DNA of 64,000 nucleotides from Streptomyces sp. NBC_01304 (GCF_035975855.1 NZ_CP109055.1:10168001-10232000); one strand, 5' to 3'. Positions 35,589 to 44,882 are shown, numbered from the stretch's first letter. The notes: generated by a model from the sequence alone, not told the origin. Translations and numbers: made by a program.

Positions 35589-37214
35589 GCCGACATCCGT
35601 ACGGAGTTGGGCCCTCGCGGCATCGAAGTACTCGCGCTGCTCGGCGAGCGCCGCGGGCGTCGCGGCGTTGTCGACGTGCAGCTGGTAGACGCGGCCGCCC
35701 GTGCCGGGCACGAAGAGTTCCAGGCGTTTGCGGGGCCCCGACTGGCCGTTCCAGTGGTAGTCGATCTCCAGCCATACGGCGTCGCGGTCGCCCTGCCGGG
35801 TGCGGTGGGTCCGGGTCGTGATGCCCGCCATCGACGACTCGGCGGTCTTGCGGTACCAGGCGAGCTGGCCCTTCGCCGCCTCGGCCGCGGTCGGGCCGTA
35901 GGCGTTGTCGCGCTTCACGCCGAGCGTGAACTTGTCGTCCGGTGAATGCCAGTTGGTCTTGATGCGGTCCCGCTCGTGGACCTGCCAGCCCTTGGGCACG
36001 GCAAGCGCGACGGTCAGCTGCTTCTCGGTGACCCGGCGCCAGCCGGAGGGCGGGGGAGTGGCAGGTGCCGAAGGGGATGCGGAGGCCGACGGGGAGGGGG
36101 TTTCGGATGCCGAGGGGGTTTCGGATGGCGAGGGGCCAGGGGACGCGGGCGCCGAAGTCGTCGTCCCCTTGCCGTCGTCCTCCGCGCCCTCCGCGCTCTT
36201 CGCCCCGTCCCAGGGCTGGACCAGGAGCAGGGTGACCGCGGCCACGACGATCGCCGTCGCGGCGCCACCGGCCGCCATCGCCGCGCCGCTGCTCAGGAAG
36301 CGCCGCTTCCCGCGGGTGACCGAGGTCGTCGAAGACGGGTCCGCACGGAGGCGTACGGTCCCGGTGGATGCCGCCGACGGAGAAACGGCCGACGCCGACG
36401 CCTCCTGCAACGCCTCCTCGACCTCACCCGCCTCCGGTCGCGCGTCCGGGTCCTTCGCCAGCAGCCGCATCACCAGTGGCTCCAACGGCCCTGCGTGCAG
36501 CGGGCGTCCGGGTTCGGCGTGCAGCACCGCCTGCACGGTCGTGGCCTGGCTGTCCCGGCGGAACGGCGACACCCCCTCCAGCGCCCGGTACAGCAGCACT
36601 CCCACCGACCACAGGTCTGCCGCCGCCCCCGGGCTGCGCCCCAGTGCCCGCTCGGGTGCCACGTACTCCGGCGAGCCGACGAAGCCCCCCGGCTCCGTGA
36701 GGCGCCCGTCGCCCTCCGCGTACGCGATCCCGAAGTCCGTCAGGACGACCCGCTGTCCGTCCGCCCCGAGCAGCACGTTCGCGGGCTTCACGTCCCGGTG
36801 CAGCACCCCCGCCGAGTGGGCGGCGCGCAGTGCTCGTACGACCGCGAGACCCACCCGGGCCGCCTCACGCGGCCCCAACGTGCCCTGCTCCAGGGCCGTT
36901 TCGAGGGACTGGCCCGCCACCAGCTCCATCACGATGTACGGGCGTCCGTCCTGCTCCACCACATCGTGGACCGTGACGACCGAAGGGTGCTGGATCCGCC
37001 CCGCCGCCCGAGCCTCGCGCACGATCCGCTCGTAGGCGGCCGCCCGCTCGTCCGGGCCGAGCCCCTCCGGCAGCCGCGGCTCCTTCACCGCGACCGGGCG
37101 TCTGACCACCTCGTCGACGGCGGCCCACACCGTCCCCATGCCCCCCTCGCCGATGCGCTCGCCGATCCGGTACCGACCGGCCACCACTCGCACAGTGCCC
37201 CCGCTCTCCGCCAT
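35583..37214 (-). CDS. Membrane-anchored PknB-type Ser/Thr protein kinase
   Basis: This 543-aa protein has an N-terminal Hanks-type kinase domain (about 12-270) with Gly-rich loop IGEGGMGTVWAA, VAVKE lysine, catalytic HRDVKPANVLL, DFG in LTDFGIAYAEG and the SPEYVAPERAL activation segment. A single membrane segment follows at about 340-360 (AATAIVVAAVTLLLV), then a Ser/Pro/Thr-rich linker and an extracellular domain of about 120 residues (about 420-543) without PASTA repeats. The outer domain is probably a sensor of unknown ligand. ATG 37214 has a weak ribosome-binding site. Its stop codon lies in a 27-bp tandem duplication. Confidence 0.92.
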   Translation of the reverse strand: MAESGGTVRVVAGRYRIGERIGEGGMGTVWAAVDEVVRRPVAVKEPRLPEGLGPDERAAAYERIVREARAAGRIQHPSVVTVHDVVEQDGRPYIVMELVAGQSLETALEQGTLGPREAARVGLAVVRALRAAHSAGVLHRDVKPANVLLGADGQRVVLTDFGIAYAEGDGRLTEPGGFVGSPEYVAPERALGRSPGAAADLWSVGVLLYRALEGVSPFRRDSQATTVQAVLHAEPGRPLHAGPLEPLVMRLLAKDPDARPEAGEVEEALQEASASAVSPSAASTGTVRLRADPSSTTSVTRGKRRFLSSGAAMAAGGAATAIVVAAVTLLLVQPWDGAKSAEGAEDDGKGTTTSAPASPGPSPSETPSASETPSPSASASPSAPATPPPSGWRRVTEKQLTVALAVPKGWQVHERDRIKTNWHSPDDKFTLGVKRDNAYGPTAAEAAKGQLAWYRKTAESSMAGITTRTHRTRQGDRDAVWLEIDYHWNGQSGPRKRLELFVPGTGGRVYQLHVDNAATPAALAEQREYFDAARAQLRTDVGL

Positions 37215-37295
37215 GGCACCATCATGCACAGGCCTCCCGCGTGGGGCACGGTCCGGCAGACGCACGAGCGGCGCAGACCGCACAGGGCAGGGGTC

Positions 37296-38177
37296 TCAGC
37301 GGTTCGTCTGTACGTCCCCCACCGTCGACGACCGGATCGCGTCCCCGTCCGCGAAGTCCCCCGGCGGGATGCCCGGGTGGTGCCCGTCGCGGGGTGCGGG
37401 CACGGCCGGGGCGGGGTCGAGGGTGAGGCGGGAGACGATGCGGTAGCGGTCGCCGCGATAGAGGGAGTGGACGTACTCCACGGGGCGGCCGTCGGTGTCG
37501 GTGGTCAGGCGCTCGAAGAGCAGGGCGGGGGAGAGCTCGGGCACGTCGAGCAGGTCGGCCTCGGCCCGGGTGACGACGGTCGGCTCGATGGCCTGCACCG
37601 CCTCGCGCACCCGCACCGCGTGATGCTCCCGCAAATGGTCGTACAGGTCGCCGCTCTCCAGCTCCTGCGCGCTCAGGCCCGGCACCAGGGCGGCCGGGAT
37701 GTGCAGATGCTCGATGGCCATGGGCGCACCGTCGACGAGGCGCAGGCGGGCGACGTAGACGATCTCGGCCGCGGGGGAGAGCCGCAGCTTGCGCCCCACG
37801 CGGGCGCCCGCCGGGACCGTGGTGAACTCCAGGATCCGGCTCGACCAGGCGCCCGTGGCCTGTGGCAGGCTCATCGCCTGCCGGTCCCCGACCAGCTCCT
37901 GGGTGATCTTGGCCGGCGCGACGAACATGCCGCGCCCGTGTTCGCGTACGAGAAGCCCCGCGGTGACGAGTTCGTCCACCGCCGCGCGCAACGTCGGCCG
38001 GGACACGCCGAGTTCGGCGCACAGGCTGCGCTCGGAGGGGATGGCATCGCCGGCGCCGCGTGACTCGATGAGCTCCAGGATGACGTCGCGCACCCGCTCG
38101 CGCTTGAGCACCGCTCCCGGTTCCGCTCCCGGTCCCCTTCCCGCTCCCGGTTCCGCTCCCCGTTCCGATGTGTCCAT
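37296..38177 (-). CDS. GntR/HutC-family transcriptional regulator, DasR-like position
   Basis: This 293-aa regulator has an N-terminal winged helix (about 25-95; IPSERSLCAELGVSRPTLRA, VTAGLLVREHGRGMFVA) and a C-terminal UTRA effector domain (about 110-250; EIVYVARLRLVDGAPMAIEH, VEYVHSLYRGDRYRIVSRL). HutC-type regulators bind phosphosugars or similar ligands. It is divergent from a DasABC-like transporter, the same arrangement as dasR-dasABC. The helix-turn-helix is diverged from DasR, so it is not called DasR. The extreme N-terminus is a Gly/Pro repeat tract and a 40-residue tail extends past the UTRA domain. ATG 38177 follows GGGAGGGG at 10 nt. Confidence 0.88.
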   Translation of the reverse strand: MDTSERGAEPGAGRGPGAEPGAVLKRERVRDVILELIESRGAGDAIPSERSLCAELGVSRPTLRAAVDELVTAGLLVREHGRGMFVAPAKITQELVGDRQAMSLPQATGAWSSRILEFTTVPAGARVGRKLRLSPAAEIVYVARLRLVDGAPMAIEHLHIPAALVPGLSAQELESGDLYDHLREHHAVRVREAVQAIEPTVVTRAEADLLDVPELSPALLFERLTTDTDGRPVEYVHSLYRGDRYRIVSRLTLDPAPAVPAPRDGHHPGIPPGDFADGDAIRSSTVGDVQTNR

Positions 38178-38205
38178 GTGCTGGGTTCCCCTCCCGACTC
38201 GCGTG

Positions 38206-38412
38206 CTGACCAGTTTGCCATGCGGGGCGTGACTGGCCCGCTGGTCAAGGGGGCTTTAGTGGACGGAATCTGGTGCGGGGCACGGGTGCAGGTCCTTGGG
38301 GTGCGGAAATCCCTTGTACGCAAGGGGACTTGACGACCTCATTGGTCTATGCCACTTTCTTCCACCATCAACAGGTCAACTGTCCAGTTGAGGTCACTGG
38401 TCAAGTGGTGGG
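38206..38412. promoter_or_regulatory. Divergent control region with dre-like and palindromic operators
   Basis: The 270-bp gap between the GntR gene and the importer holds ATTGGTCTATGCCACT at 38341-38356, matching 13 of 16 positions of the DasR dre consensus. It also holds a perfect palindrome TCAACT-GTCC-AGTTGA (38376-38391), CACTGGTCAAGTG near 38395-38407, CTGACCAGT (38206), CTGGTCAAG (38241), and CCCTTG-TACG-CAAGGG (38311-38326). Repeated TGGTC/GACCA half sites are expected for a HutC-type regulator. Confidence 0.6.
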
Positions 38413-38447
38413 GCTCTCCCGTCCCTCCCATACCGCAGAGGTGAACC

Positions 38448-39728
38448 GTGAAGTTCCGCTTGCTCGCCGGCGCATCCGCGCTCGCGCTGACCGCCGGCCT
38501 CGGGGCCGGGCTCGGCGCCTGCAGTTCCCCCGACCCGTCCGACGGCGTCGGTGGCGGGAAGACCACCATCGACGTCTGGCTGATGCGCGACAGCGTCTCC
38601 GCCGCCTTCCAGAAGGACTTCGTCAAGGCCTTCGAGGCCGCCCACCCCGACATCCGCGCCAAGGTGCAGATCCAGGAGTGGGACGGCATCGGCGAGAAGG
38701 TCACCGCCGCCCTGGCCAGCAATGACGCACCCGACGTCATCGAGGTCGGCAACACCCAGGTCGCCCAGTACGCGAGCAGCGGCGGCGTCCTCGACCTCAG
38801 CGACAAGGTCGACGACCTCGGCGGCAAGGACTGGCTCAAGGGCCTGGCGGAGCCGGGCGCGTACGAGGGCAAGCAGTACGGCATCCCGTACTACGCGGCC
38901 AACCGCGTCGTCATCTACCGCACCGACCTGTTCAAGGCGGCCGGTGTCGAGGCGAGTGCCATCAAGACGCGTGACCAGTGGATCGCGGCGACGAAGAAGC
39001 TCAACAAGGGCGACACGCAAGGCATCTATCTGCCGGGGAAGATGTGGTACGCCCTGGCCGGGTTCGTCTGGGACGAGGGCGGCGACCTCGCCACCGGGTC
39101 CGGCGGCAAGTGGAAGGGCGCACTCGACAGCCCCGAGGCGCTGCGCGGCATGGAGTTCTACGAGCAGCTGCAGGCCCTCGGCAAGGGCCCCAAGGACTCC
39201 GACGAGGCCGCCCCGCCGCAGTCCGACGTGATGGCCAAGGGCAAGGTCGCCCAGGTCATCTCGACCCCGGGCGGCGCCAACGTCATCGCCGAGGCCAACC
39301 CCGAACTCAAGGGCAAGCTCGGCTTCTTCCCCATCCCCGGCAAGACCGCGGCCACCCCGGGCGCCGTCTTCACCGGCGGCTCCGACCTGATCGTCCCGGC
39401 CGCCTCGGCCAAACCGGAGGCCGCGTACACCTTCATCAAGGAACTCACCGGCGACACCTGGCAGAAGAAGCTCGCCGTGACCATGAGCTACGTCCCCAAC
39501 AAGACCACCCTGACCGGCGCCCTCGCCAAGGACCCGGGTGCCGCGGCCATGGCGGTCGGCGCGAGCGGGAACGGCCACGCCACGCCCAACACGCCCGGCT
39601 GGGCCGCCGTCGAGGCCGAGAACCCGATCAAGGACTACATGACCGCCGTGCTCACCGGAGGCGACCCGGCCAAGGAGGCGGCGAAGGCGTCCGAGGCCAT
39701 CACCCGGGCGATGAACAGCAGTTCATGA
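38448..39728 (+). CDS. Sugar-binding lipoprotein, DasA/NgcE-like
   Basis: This 426-aa protein has a lipoprotein signal ending LGACSS (Cys25) and a type II solute-binding fold (TTIDVWLMRDSVSAAFQKDF, DAPDVIEVGNTQVAQYASSG, GIPYYAANRVVIYRTDLF). It resembles the chitobiose/N-acetylglucosamine binding proteins of Streptomyces. It is divergent from the GntR regulator and followed by two permeases and a GH20 enzyme, the same order as dasA-dasB-dasC-dasD. No ATPase gene is present; such importers use the shared MsiK ATPase. The substrate is probably an amino-sugar oligosaccharide. Confidence 0.9.
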   Translation: MKFRLLAGASALALTAGLGAGLGACSSPDPSDGVGGGKTTIDVWLMRDSVSAAFQKDFVKAFEAAHPDIRAKVQIQEWDGIGEKVTAALASNDAPDVIEVGNTQVAQYASSGGVLDLSDKVDDLGGKDWLKGLAEPGAYEGKQYGIPYYAANRVVIYRTDLFKAAGVEASAIKTRDQWIAATKKLNKGDTQGIYLPGKMWYALAGFVWDEGGDLATGSGGKWKGALDSPEALRGMEFYEQLQALGKGPKDSDEAAPPQSDVMAKGKVAQVISTPGGANVIAEANPELKGKLGFFPIPGKTAATPGAVFTGGSDLIVPAASAKPEAAYTFIKELTGDTWQKKLAVTMSYVPNKTTLTGALAKDPGAAAMAVGASGNGHATPNTPGWAAVEAENPIKDYMTAVLTGGDPAKEAAKASEAITRAMNSSS

Positions 39729-39787
39729 CCGCGACCCCCGACATGTCGGCAGCCACCGAGTCCGGCACCGTGGAGAGGAGGACGCCC

Positions 39788-40786
39788 GTGACGACATCCA
39801 AGGTCACCCATGCCACCGCTGCGGGCGTCACCCCCACGCCCCGCACACCCCGGCCCCAGCGGCGCCCACTTCGCCGCGGCGCCGCACCGCCCGGCCGCCC
39901 CCGGCGCGACCCCTGGCCGTACCTCCTCATCGCGCCCGCCGTGCTCGGCACCGCGTACCTCCTGCTCTACCCCCTCCTGCGCGCCCTGCTCATCTCGTTC
40001 CAGGACTTCAAGCTCCGCCAACTCATCCTGGGTGACGCAGAGTTCGTGGGGCTGCGCAACTACCGGACGCTGCTCACCGACCCCCGCTTCTGGGAGGTGG
40101 TGGCGCGCACCTTCCTCTTCATGGCGATCAACGTCGTGCTGATCATGGTGATCTCCACGCTGGTGGCCCTGATGACCGAGCGACTGCGCCGGGTCGGCCG
40201 GACGGTTGTCCTCAGCGCCCTGGTCCTCGCCTGGGCGATGCCGGTCGTCGCGGCGACCACCGTCTTCCAGTGGCTGTTCCACTCCGAGTTCGGGGTGGTC
40301 AACTGGGCGCTGACCGGCCTCGGTTTCGAGTCGTTCGAGCGCTACCCGTGGTTCGCGAACGGCACGGCGGCCTTCGCCATCCTCGTCCTGCTGATCGTGT
40401 GGCAGTCCGTGCCGTTCGCGGCGATCACGCTCTACTCGGCGCTCACCACCGTGCCCGCCGAGCTGTACGAGTCGGCGCGCCTGGACGGTGCGGGCGCCGC
40501 GCGGATCTTCCGCTCCGTCACCTTCCCGATCGTCCGGCCGATCTTCATGCTGATCGTGTCGCTCGAGGTGATCTGGACGTTCAAGGCCTTCGTGCAGATC
40601 TGGGTGATGACCCGCGGCGGCCCGGGCGACGCCACCACCATCCTTCCCGTGTACGCCGTCCAGACCGCGCTCGCCAGTCAGAAGTACGACCTCGGGTCCG
40701 CGGCCTCGATGATCACGGTGGTGCTGATGTCCGTGGTCCTGGTGGCCTACCTCCGCCAGATGTTCCGGCAGGAGGCCGAGCTGTGA
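39788..40786 (+). CDS. Sugar ABC permease, DasB-like (MalF family)
   Basis: This 332-aa membrane protein has six or more transmembrane segments and the coupling-helix motif PAELYESARLDGAGAARIFR. GTG at 39788 is chosen for the strong AGGAGG at 6-nt spacing. The ATG at 39725 would overlap the binding-protein stop (ATGA) and add 21 residues, so it remains possible. The N-terminal 45 residues are Pro/Arg-rich and cytoplasmic. It forms the translocation pore with the next gene product. Confidence 0.88.
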   Translation: MTTSKVTHATAAGVTPTPRTPRPQRRPLRRGAAPPGRPRRDPWPYLLIAPAVLGTAYLLLYPLLRALLISFQDFKLRQLILGDAEFVGLRNYRTLLTDPRFWEVVARTFLFMAINVVLIMVISTLVALMTERLRRVGRTVVLSALVLAWAMPVVAATTVFQWLFHSEFGVVNWALTGLGFESFERYPWFANGTAAFAILVLLIVWQSVPFAAITLYSALTTVPAELYESARLDGAGAARIFRSVTFPIVRPIFMLIVSLEVIWTFKAFVQIWVMTRGGPGDATTILPVYAVQTALASQKYDLGSAASMITVVLMSVVLVAYLRQMFRQEAEL

Positions 40787-41640
40787 GCCGTTCCCCCGGG
40801 CGCGCGGTCAAGCGTCCCCTGGTCCACCGCATCCCGCTGTACACGGCCGCCACCGCGACCGTCCTGATCTGCCTCTTCCCCGTCTACTGGATGATCTCGA
40901 CGGCCTTCAAGCCGACCCGGGACATCCAGTCGGAGAACCCTCGACTGGTGCCCTTCAACTGGACACTTGACCACTTCCGGCGGGCCGTCGACGCCGACGG
41001 ATTCGGACTGTTCTGGCGCAACAGCATCCTGGTCACCGCGAGTTCGGTGCTCCTCGCCCTGCTCGTCGGCCTCGGCGCCGCCTTCGCGGTGGCGCGGCTT
41101 CGCTGGCGCGGGCGGCGGCAGTTCATGCTGATGGTGTTCATCGCTCAGATGGCGCCCTGGGAGTCCCTGATCATCCCGATCTACATCATCTCCCGGGACA
41201 CCGACATGCTGGACCGGCTGCCCACCCTGACCCTGGTCTACTTCATGGTCACGCTGCCGTTCTCGGTGATCGTGCTGCGCGGCTTCCTCGCCACCATCCC
41301 GCCCGAGCTGGAGGAGTCCGCCCAGGTCGACGGCTGCACCCGGCTCGGCGCGTTCCGCAAGGTGGCGTTCCCGCTGCTCGCGCCGGGGCTGATGGCGACC
41401 TCGCTGTTCGGCTACATCACGGCCTGGAACGAGTTCGCGTACGCCAACTTCCTGATCATCAAGCAGCAGGACAGCCGCACGCTCCCGGTCTGGCTCTCCT
41501 CGTTCCACAACACCTTCGGCACCGACTGGGGCGCCACCATGGCCGCCTCCTCGCTCTTCGCCCTGCCCGCCCTCGCGATCTTCCTGCTGCTGCAACGGCA
41601 CGTCACCTCCGGCTTCGCGGCCGGCGCCGTCAAGGGCTGA
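40783..41640 (+). CDS. Sugar ABC permease, DasC-like (MalG family)
   Basis: This 285-aa membrane protein has six transmembrane segments and the MalG-type coupling motif PPELEESAQVDGCTRLGAF (E-A-A-x-x-DG class). The GTG start overlaps the previous stop (GTGA) and has GGAGG 8 nt upstream, so translation is coupled. It partners the preceding permease. The short 35-bp gap to the GH20 gene makes co-transcription likely. Confidence 0.92.
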   Translation: MSRSPGRAVKRPLVHRIPLYTAATATVLICLFPVYWMISTAFKPTRDIQSENPRLVPFNWTLDHFRRAVDADGFGLFWRNSILVTASSVLLALLVGLGAAFAVARLRWRGRRQFMLMVFIAQMAPWESLIIPIYIISRDTDMLDRLPTLTLVYFMVTLPFSVIVLRGFLATIPPELEESAQVDGCTRLGAFRKVAFPLLAPGLMATSLFGYITAWNEFAYANFLIIKQQDSRTLPVWLSSFHNTFGTDWGATMAASSLFALPALAIFLLLQRHVTSGFAAGAVKG

Positions 41641-41675
41641 CCCCCACCGTTTCGCCCCCGTACCGGAGGCCTTTC

Positions 41676-43394
41676 ATGCGTACGCCCGTCCCCCGCCCCG
41701 AACACCACCTCCTGCCCCGCCCCACCAATGTCAACTCCCGGCCCGGCCGCCTCACCCTGGATGCCGCCACCACCCTGCGCGCCACACCCGGCGCCGAAGG
41801 AGCCGCCGACCTGCTGCGCACCCTGCTCGCCCCGGCCACCGGGCTGCCGCTCGCGCCGTCCCCGGCCGGGCAGCTCGTCCTCGCCCTCGACCCGCAGCTC
41901 GGCGGGCTCGGCGAGGAGGGGTACGGCCTCACCATCGGCCCGCACGCCCTGCTCCTGCGCGCCGCGGCCCCGGCCGGACTGCTGCGCGGCGTCCAGACGA
42001 TCCGCCAACTCCTGCCCACCGAGGCCCTGTTGGACGCACCGCAGCCCAAGGCCGGCTGGGAGCTGCCCTGCGTCGAGATCACCGATGTGCCGGCACAGGC
42101 CTGGCGCGGGGCGATGCTCGATGTGGCCCGGCACTTCCAGCCGGTCTCGTTCCTGCGCCGGTACGTCGACCTCCTCGCCCTGCACAAGCTGAACGTCCTG
42201 CACCTGCACCTCACCGACGACCAGGGCTGGCGCATGCCGGTCGCCGCCTACCCCCGGCTCACCGAGGTCGGCTCGAAGCGTGCCCGCTCGATGGTCGGGC
42301 CCGCCGGCAGCACGACATACGACCGCACTCCGCACGGCGGCAGTTACACCCGCGCGGAACTGACCGGCCTGGTGGCGTACGCCGCCGAGCGGGGCGTCAC
42401 CGTCGTCCCCGAGATCGAGATGCCGGGCCATGCGCGGGCCGCGCTCGCCGCCTACCCGCACCTGGGCAACCACCCCGAGCGGCAGCTCGACGTGTGGACC
42501 GACTGGGGCGTGTGCGAGAACGTCTTCGGCGTGCACGACGCGGTCCTCGACTTCTGCCGCACCGTCCTGGGCGAGGTCATGGAGGTCTTCCCGTCCCCGC
42601 ACATCCATGTCGGGGGAGAGGAGTGCCCGACCGTCGAATGGGCCGCGAGCGCGGCGGCCCGGGAGCGGATCGCGGCCCTTGGCCTCACCGGTCCCGAGGC
42701 GCTGCCCGGCTGGTTCCTCGGCCAGATCGGCGACTTCCTCGTCGAACACGGGCGCCGGCCCACCGGCTGGGCCGAGAGCGGCGGCGAACTGCCCCTGGAC
42801 TTCACCGTGATGACCTGGCGCGACCCCGCCCACGCCCTGCGCGCCGCCCGCCGCGGCCATCAGGTGGTCCGCGCCGACCACCTGTCCGCGTACCTCGACT
42901 ACGCCCAGTCGGCCACCGCCGGTGAGCCGCCGGCCCAGCCCGGTCCCGTCGTCGACCTGCGCGCGGTGTATGCCCTCGAAGCGGCCTCCGATGACTGGGA
43001 GCCGACGGAAGCGCGTCAAGTCATCGGTACTCAGGCCCAGTTGTGGACCGAGTTCGTGTCCACCCCGGCCCACATCGAATACCTCGCCTTCCCCCGGCTG
43101 TGCGCCCTGGCAGACCGGGCCTGGAGTGGCGGCGGCGACTTCGACACCGACTTCCTGCCCCGCCTCGCCCAGCACACCGGGCGCCTCGACGCGCTCGGCG
43201 TCAACCACCGCCCCCCAGAGCCTGTTGCTGAACCCCCGCCTGTGCCCCGACGCCCGGCACGCACCCTCGCACCGACCGCCGCCGCACCCGCCCTTCGGGC
43301 GGACGACGGGGGTTCGGCAACAGGCTCTGCCCCGCGGCCCCGCACCGCCGCGGCAGCACGACCGCAGGGAACATCCGCCCCACACCGTTCCTGA
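41676..43394 (+). CDS. GH20 beta-N-acetylhexosaminidase, DasD-like, with altered C-terminus
   Basis: This 572-aa protein has no signal peptide, so it should act inside the cell on imported amino-sugar oligosaccharides. The N-terminal GH20b domain is followed by the catalytic barrel: RGAMLDVARHFQPVSFLRRY, HLHLTDDQGWRM, VVPEIEMPGHARAAL and the catalytic Asp-Glu pair in HIHVGGEECPTVEW; WTEFV and RAWSGG line the pocket. The domain is complete by about residue 510 (GVNHRPP). The last 60 residues are Pro/Ala-rich and partly encoded by a 112-bp inverted-repeat element (43217-43328), so the native C-terminus appears to have been replaced. ATG 41676 follows GGAGG at 8 nt. Confidence 0.9.
   Translation: MRTPVPRPEHHLLPRPTNVNSRPGRLTLDAATTLRATPGAEGAADLLRTLLAPATGLPLAPSPAGQLVLALDPQLGGLGEEGYGLTIGPHALLLRAAAPAGLLRGVQTIRQLLPTEALLDAPQPKAGWELPCVEITDVPAQAWRGAMLDVARHFQPVSFLRRYVDLLALHKLNVLHLHLTDDQGWRMPVAAYPRLTEVGSKRARSMVGPAGSTTYDRTPHGGSYTRAELTGLVAYAAERGVTVVPEIEMPGHARAALAAYPHLGNHPERQLDVWTDWGVCENVFGVHDAVLDFCRTVLGEVMEVFPSPHIHVGGEECPTVEWAASAAARERIAALGLTGPEALPGWFLGQIGDFLVEHGRRPTGWAESGGELPLDFTVMTWRDPAHALRAARRGHQVVRADHLSAYLDYAQSATAGEPPAQPGPVVDLRAVYALEAASDDWEPTEARQVIGTQAQLWTEFVSTPAHIEYLAFPRLCALADRAWSGGGDFDTDFLPRLAQHTGRLDALGVNHRPPEPVAEPPPVPRRPARTLAPTAAAPALRADDGGSATGSAPRPRTAAAARPQGTSAPHRS
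43217..43328. mobile_element. 112-bp MITE-like element with 22-bp terminal inverted repeats
   Basis: AGAGCCTGTTGCTGAACCCC (22-bp arm, 43217-43238) and its inverted copy at 43307-43328 match at 21 of 22 positions. The 68-bp interior has a small hairpin, CCGCCCTTCGGGCGG (43289-43303), but no gene. It lies inside the 3' end of the GH20 gene. 112 bp is not a multiple of three, so insertion changed the reading frame. A clear target-site duplication is not obvious in the C-rich flanks. A large attenuator hairpin is the alternative reading. Confidence 0.7.
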
Positions 43395-43406
43395 GAGGAC
43401 ACCCCC

Positions 43407-44882
43407 ATGGAAAAGCCCGTGAGACACCGGATACGCACCGCCGCGGCCGCGGGAGTCGTCGTGGCCCTCGGCTGCGCGGGACTCGCCGCACTGCCCGCCA
43501 CCGCCAACGCGGCGGCGGACGGCCTGACCGTCCAGTACCGCACCGGCGCGGCCGGAGCCACCGCCGACCAGGCCGAACCCTGGCTCAAGGTCACCAACAG
43601 CGGTGCCGCCGCCGTGCAGTTGAGCGACGTCAAGCTCCGCTACTACTTCAAGGCCGACTCCGCGAGCACCGACTACCGCTTCGCCTGCTCCTGGGCGGTC
43701 AAGGGCTGCGGCAACATCACCGGCACCTTCGGCACCCTCGCCAAGCCCACCGCCACCGCCGACCGCTATCTGGAGATCGGCTTCACCTCCGGCGCGGGCT
43801 CCCTCGCTGCCGGCGCAGACACGGGCGACATGCAGCTGCGCTTCCACCGCGCCGACTGGCAGCCGCTGAAGCAGAGCGACGACTACTCGTTCGGCGCCAC
43901 GCAAGCCGCGTACGGGAACTGGACGAAGATCACGGCGCAGACCGGCGGGAGCATCGTGTGGGGCACCGCCCCCGAGGGCAACGACCCGACGGACCCGCCC
44001 ACCGACCCGCCGACCGATCCGCCCGCCGACGGGGCGACGCTCTTCGACGACTTCAACTACACCGGGCACAACGATCCGAAGATCGCCGCCAACGGCTGGA
44101 CCGTACGCGCCAATTCGGGCGGTCCCGGGGTGCCGGGCGCCACCTGGGCGCCGGACAACATCACCTTCTCCACGGTGAACGGCAACTCGCTGATGAACCT
44201 GGAGACCTCCACCGCCGGCACCGGCGCCTCCACCGAGCAGTCCGAACTCCTCACCAAGTCCATGAAGTTCAAGGACGGTACGTACGCGGCCCGGGTGAAG
44301 TTCGCCGACGCGCCCAAGTCGGGCCCGGACGGCGACCACCTGGTGCAGACGTTCTTCGCCCTCAACGACCTCAAGGCGCCCATGGCCGACGACTACTCGG
44401 AGTACGACTTCGAGTATCTGCCCAACGGCGGATGGGGCGAGCCGGCCAACATCCTCTACACCACGTCCTGGGAGACCTACCGGCCCGACCCCTGGGAGGC
44501 CGTCAACCAGCACACCGAGTCCCGCACCAGCTTCGCGGGCTGGCACGACGTGGTGTTCACCATCGACGCGAGCAGCATCAAGTACTACATCGACGGGCAG
44601 CTGTTCGGCACCCATGACGCCAAGTACCTGCCCGAGCGGCCGATGGGCATCTACTTCAACCAGTGGCTGATCGACCTGGCAGGCCAGACCGGCACCGAGG
44701 CGCGGGCCTACGACCAGCAGGTCGACTACGTGCTGCACGTCAAGGACCAGGTCCTGACCCCCGCCCAGGTCAAGACGAAGGTCGACGCCTACCGCGCGGC
44801 GGGCACCGCCTTCGAGGACACCGTGCCGGCGGCCGCGACGGCCAAGTCCGCCGCAGCGGCACCGGCCGACGCCGCCCGCTGA
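43407..44882 (+). CDS. Secreted CBM3-GH16 glycoside hydrolase
   Basis: This 491-aa protein has a Sec signal (1-34, cleavage near ANAAA), an N-terminal CBM3 (about 38-185; WLKVTNSGAAAVQLSDVKLR, MQLRFHRADWQPLKQSDDYS), a Thr/Pro/Asp linker of DPPT repeats and a GH16 catalytic domain (about 212-455). The catalytic ExDxE motif is E332-Y-D334-F-E336 in SEYDFEYLPN. It should hydrolyse beta-1,3/1,4-glucans or related polysaccharides outside the cell, with the CBM3 holding crystalline cellulose or chitin-like surfaces. It follows the GH20 gene by 12 bp with GAGAGG as ribosome-binding site, so it may share the das-like operon. Confidence 0.9.
   Translation: MEKPVRHRIRTAAAAGVVVALGCAGLAALPATANAAADGLTVQYRTGAAGATADQAEPWLKVTNSGAAAVQLSDVKLRYYFKADSASTDYRFACSWAVKGCGNITGTFGTLAKPTATADRYLEIGFTSGAGSLAAGADTGDMQLRFHRADWQPLKQSDDYSFGATQAAYGNWTKITAQTGGSIVWGTAPEGNDPTDPPTDPPTDPPADGATLFDDFNYTGHNDPKIAANGWTVRANSGGPGVPGATWAPDNITFSTVNGNSLMNLETSTAGTGASTEQSELLTKSMKFKDGTYAARVKFADAPKSGPDGDHLVQTFFALNDLKAPMADDYSEYDFEYLPNGGWGEPANILYTTSWETYRPDPWEAVNQHTESRTSFAGWHDVVFTIDASSIKYYIDGQLFGTHDAKYLPERPMGIYFNQWLIDLAGQTGTEARAYDQQVDYVLHVKDQVLTPAQVKTKVDAYRAAGTAFEDTVPAAATAKSAAAAPADAAR

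Noticed and set aside
37296..38177. The true DasR regulator
   Set aside because: Order and dre-like sites fit, but the helix-turn-helix sequence and the length (293 against about 254 aa) differ clearly from DasR.
43217..43328. Known insertion sequence ends (IS6/IS26-like)
   Set aside because: The termini share only a few bases (GGCTCTG/CTGTTGC) with such ends and no transposase is present, so no family is assigned.
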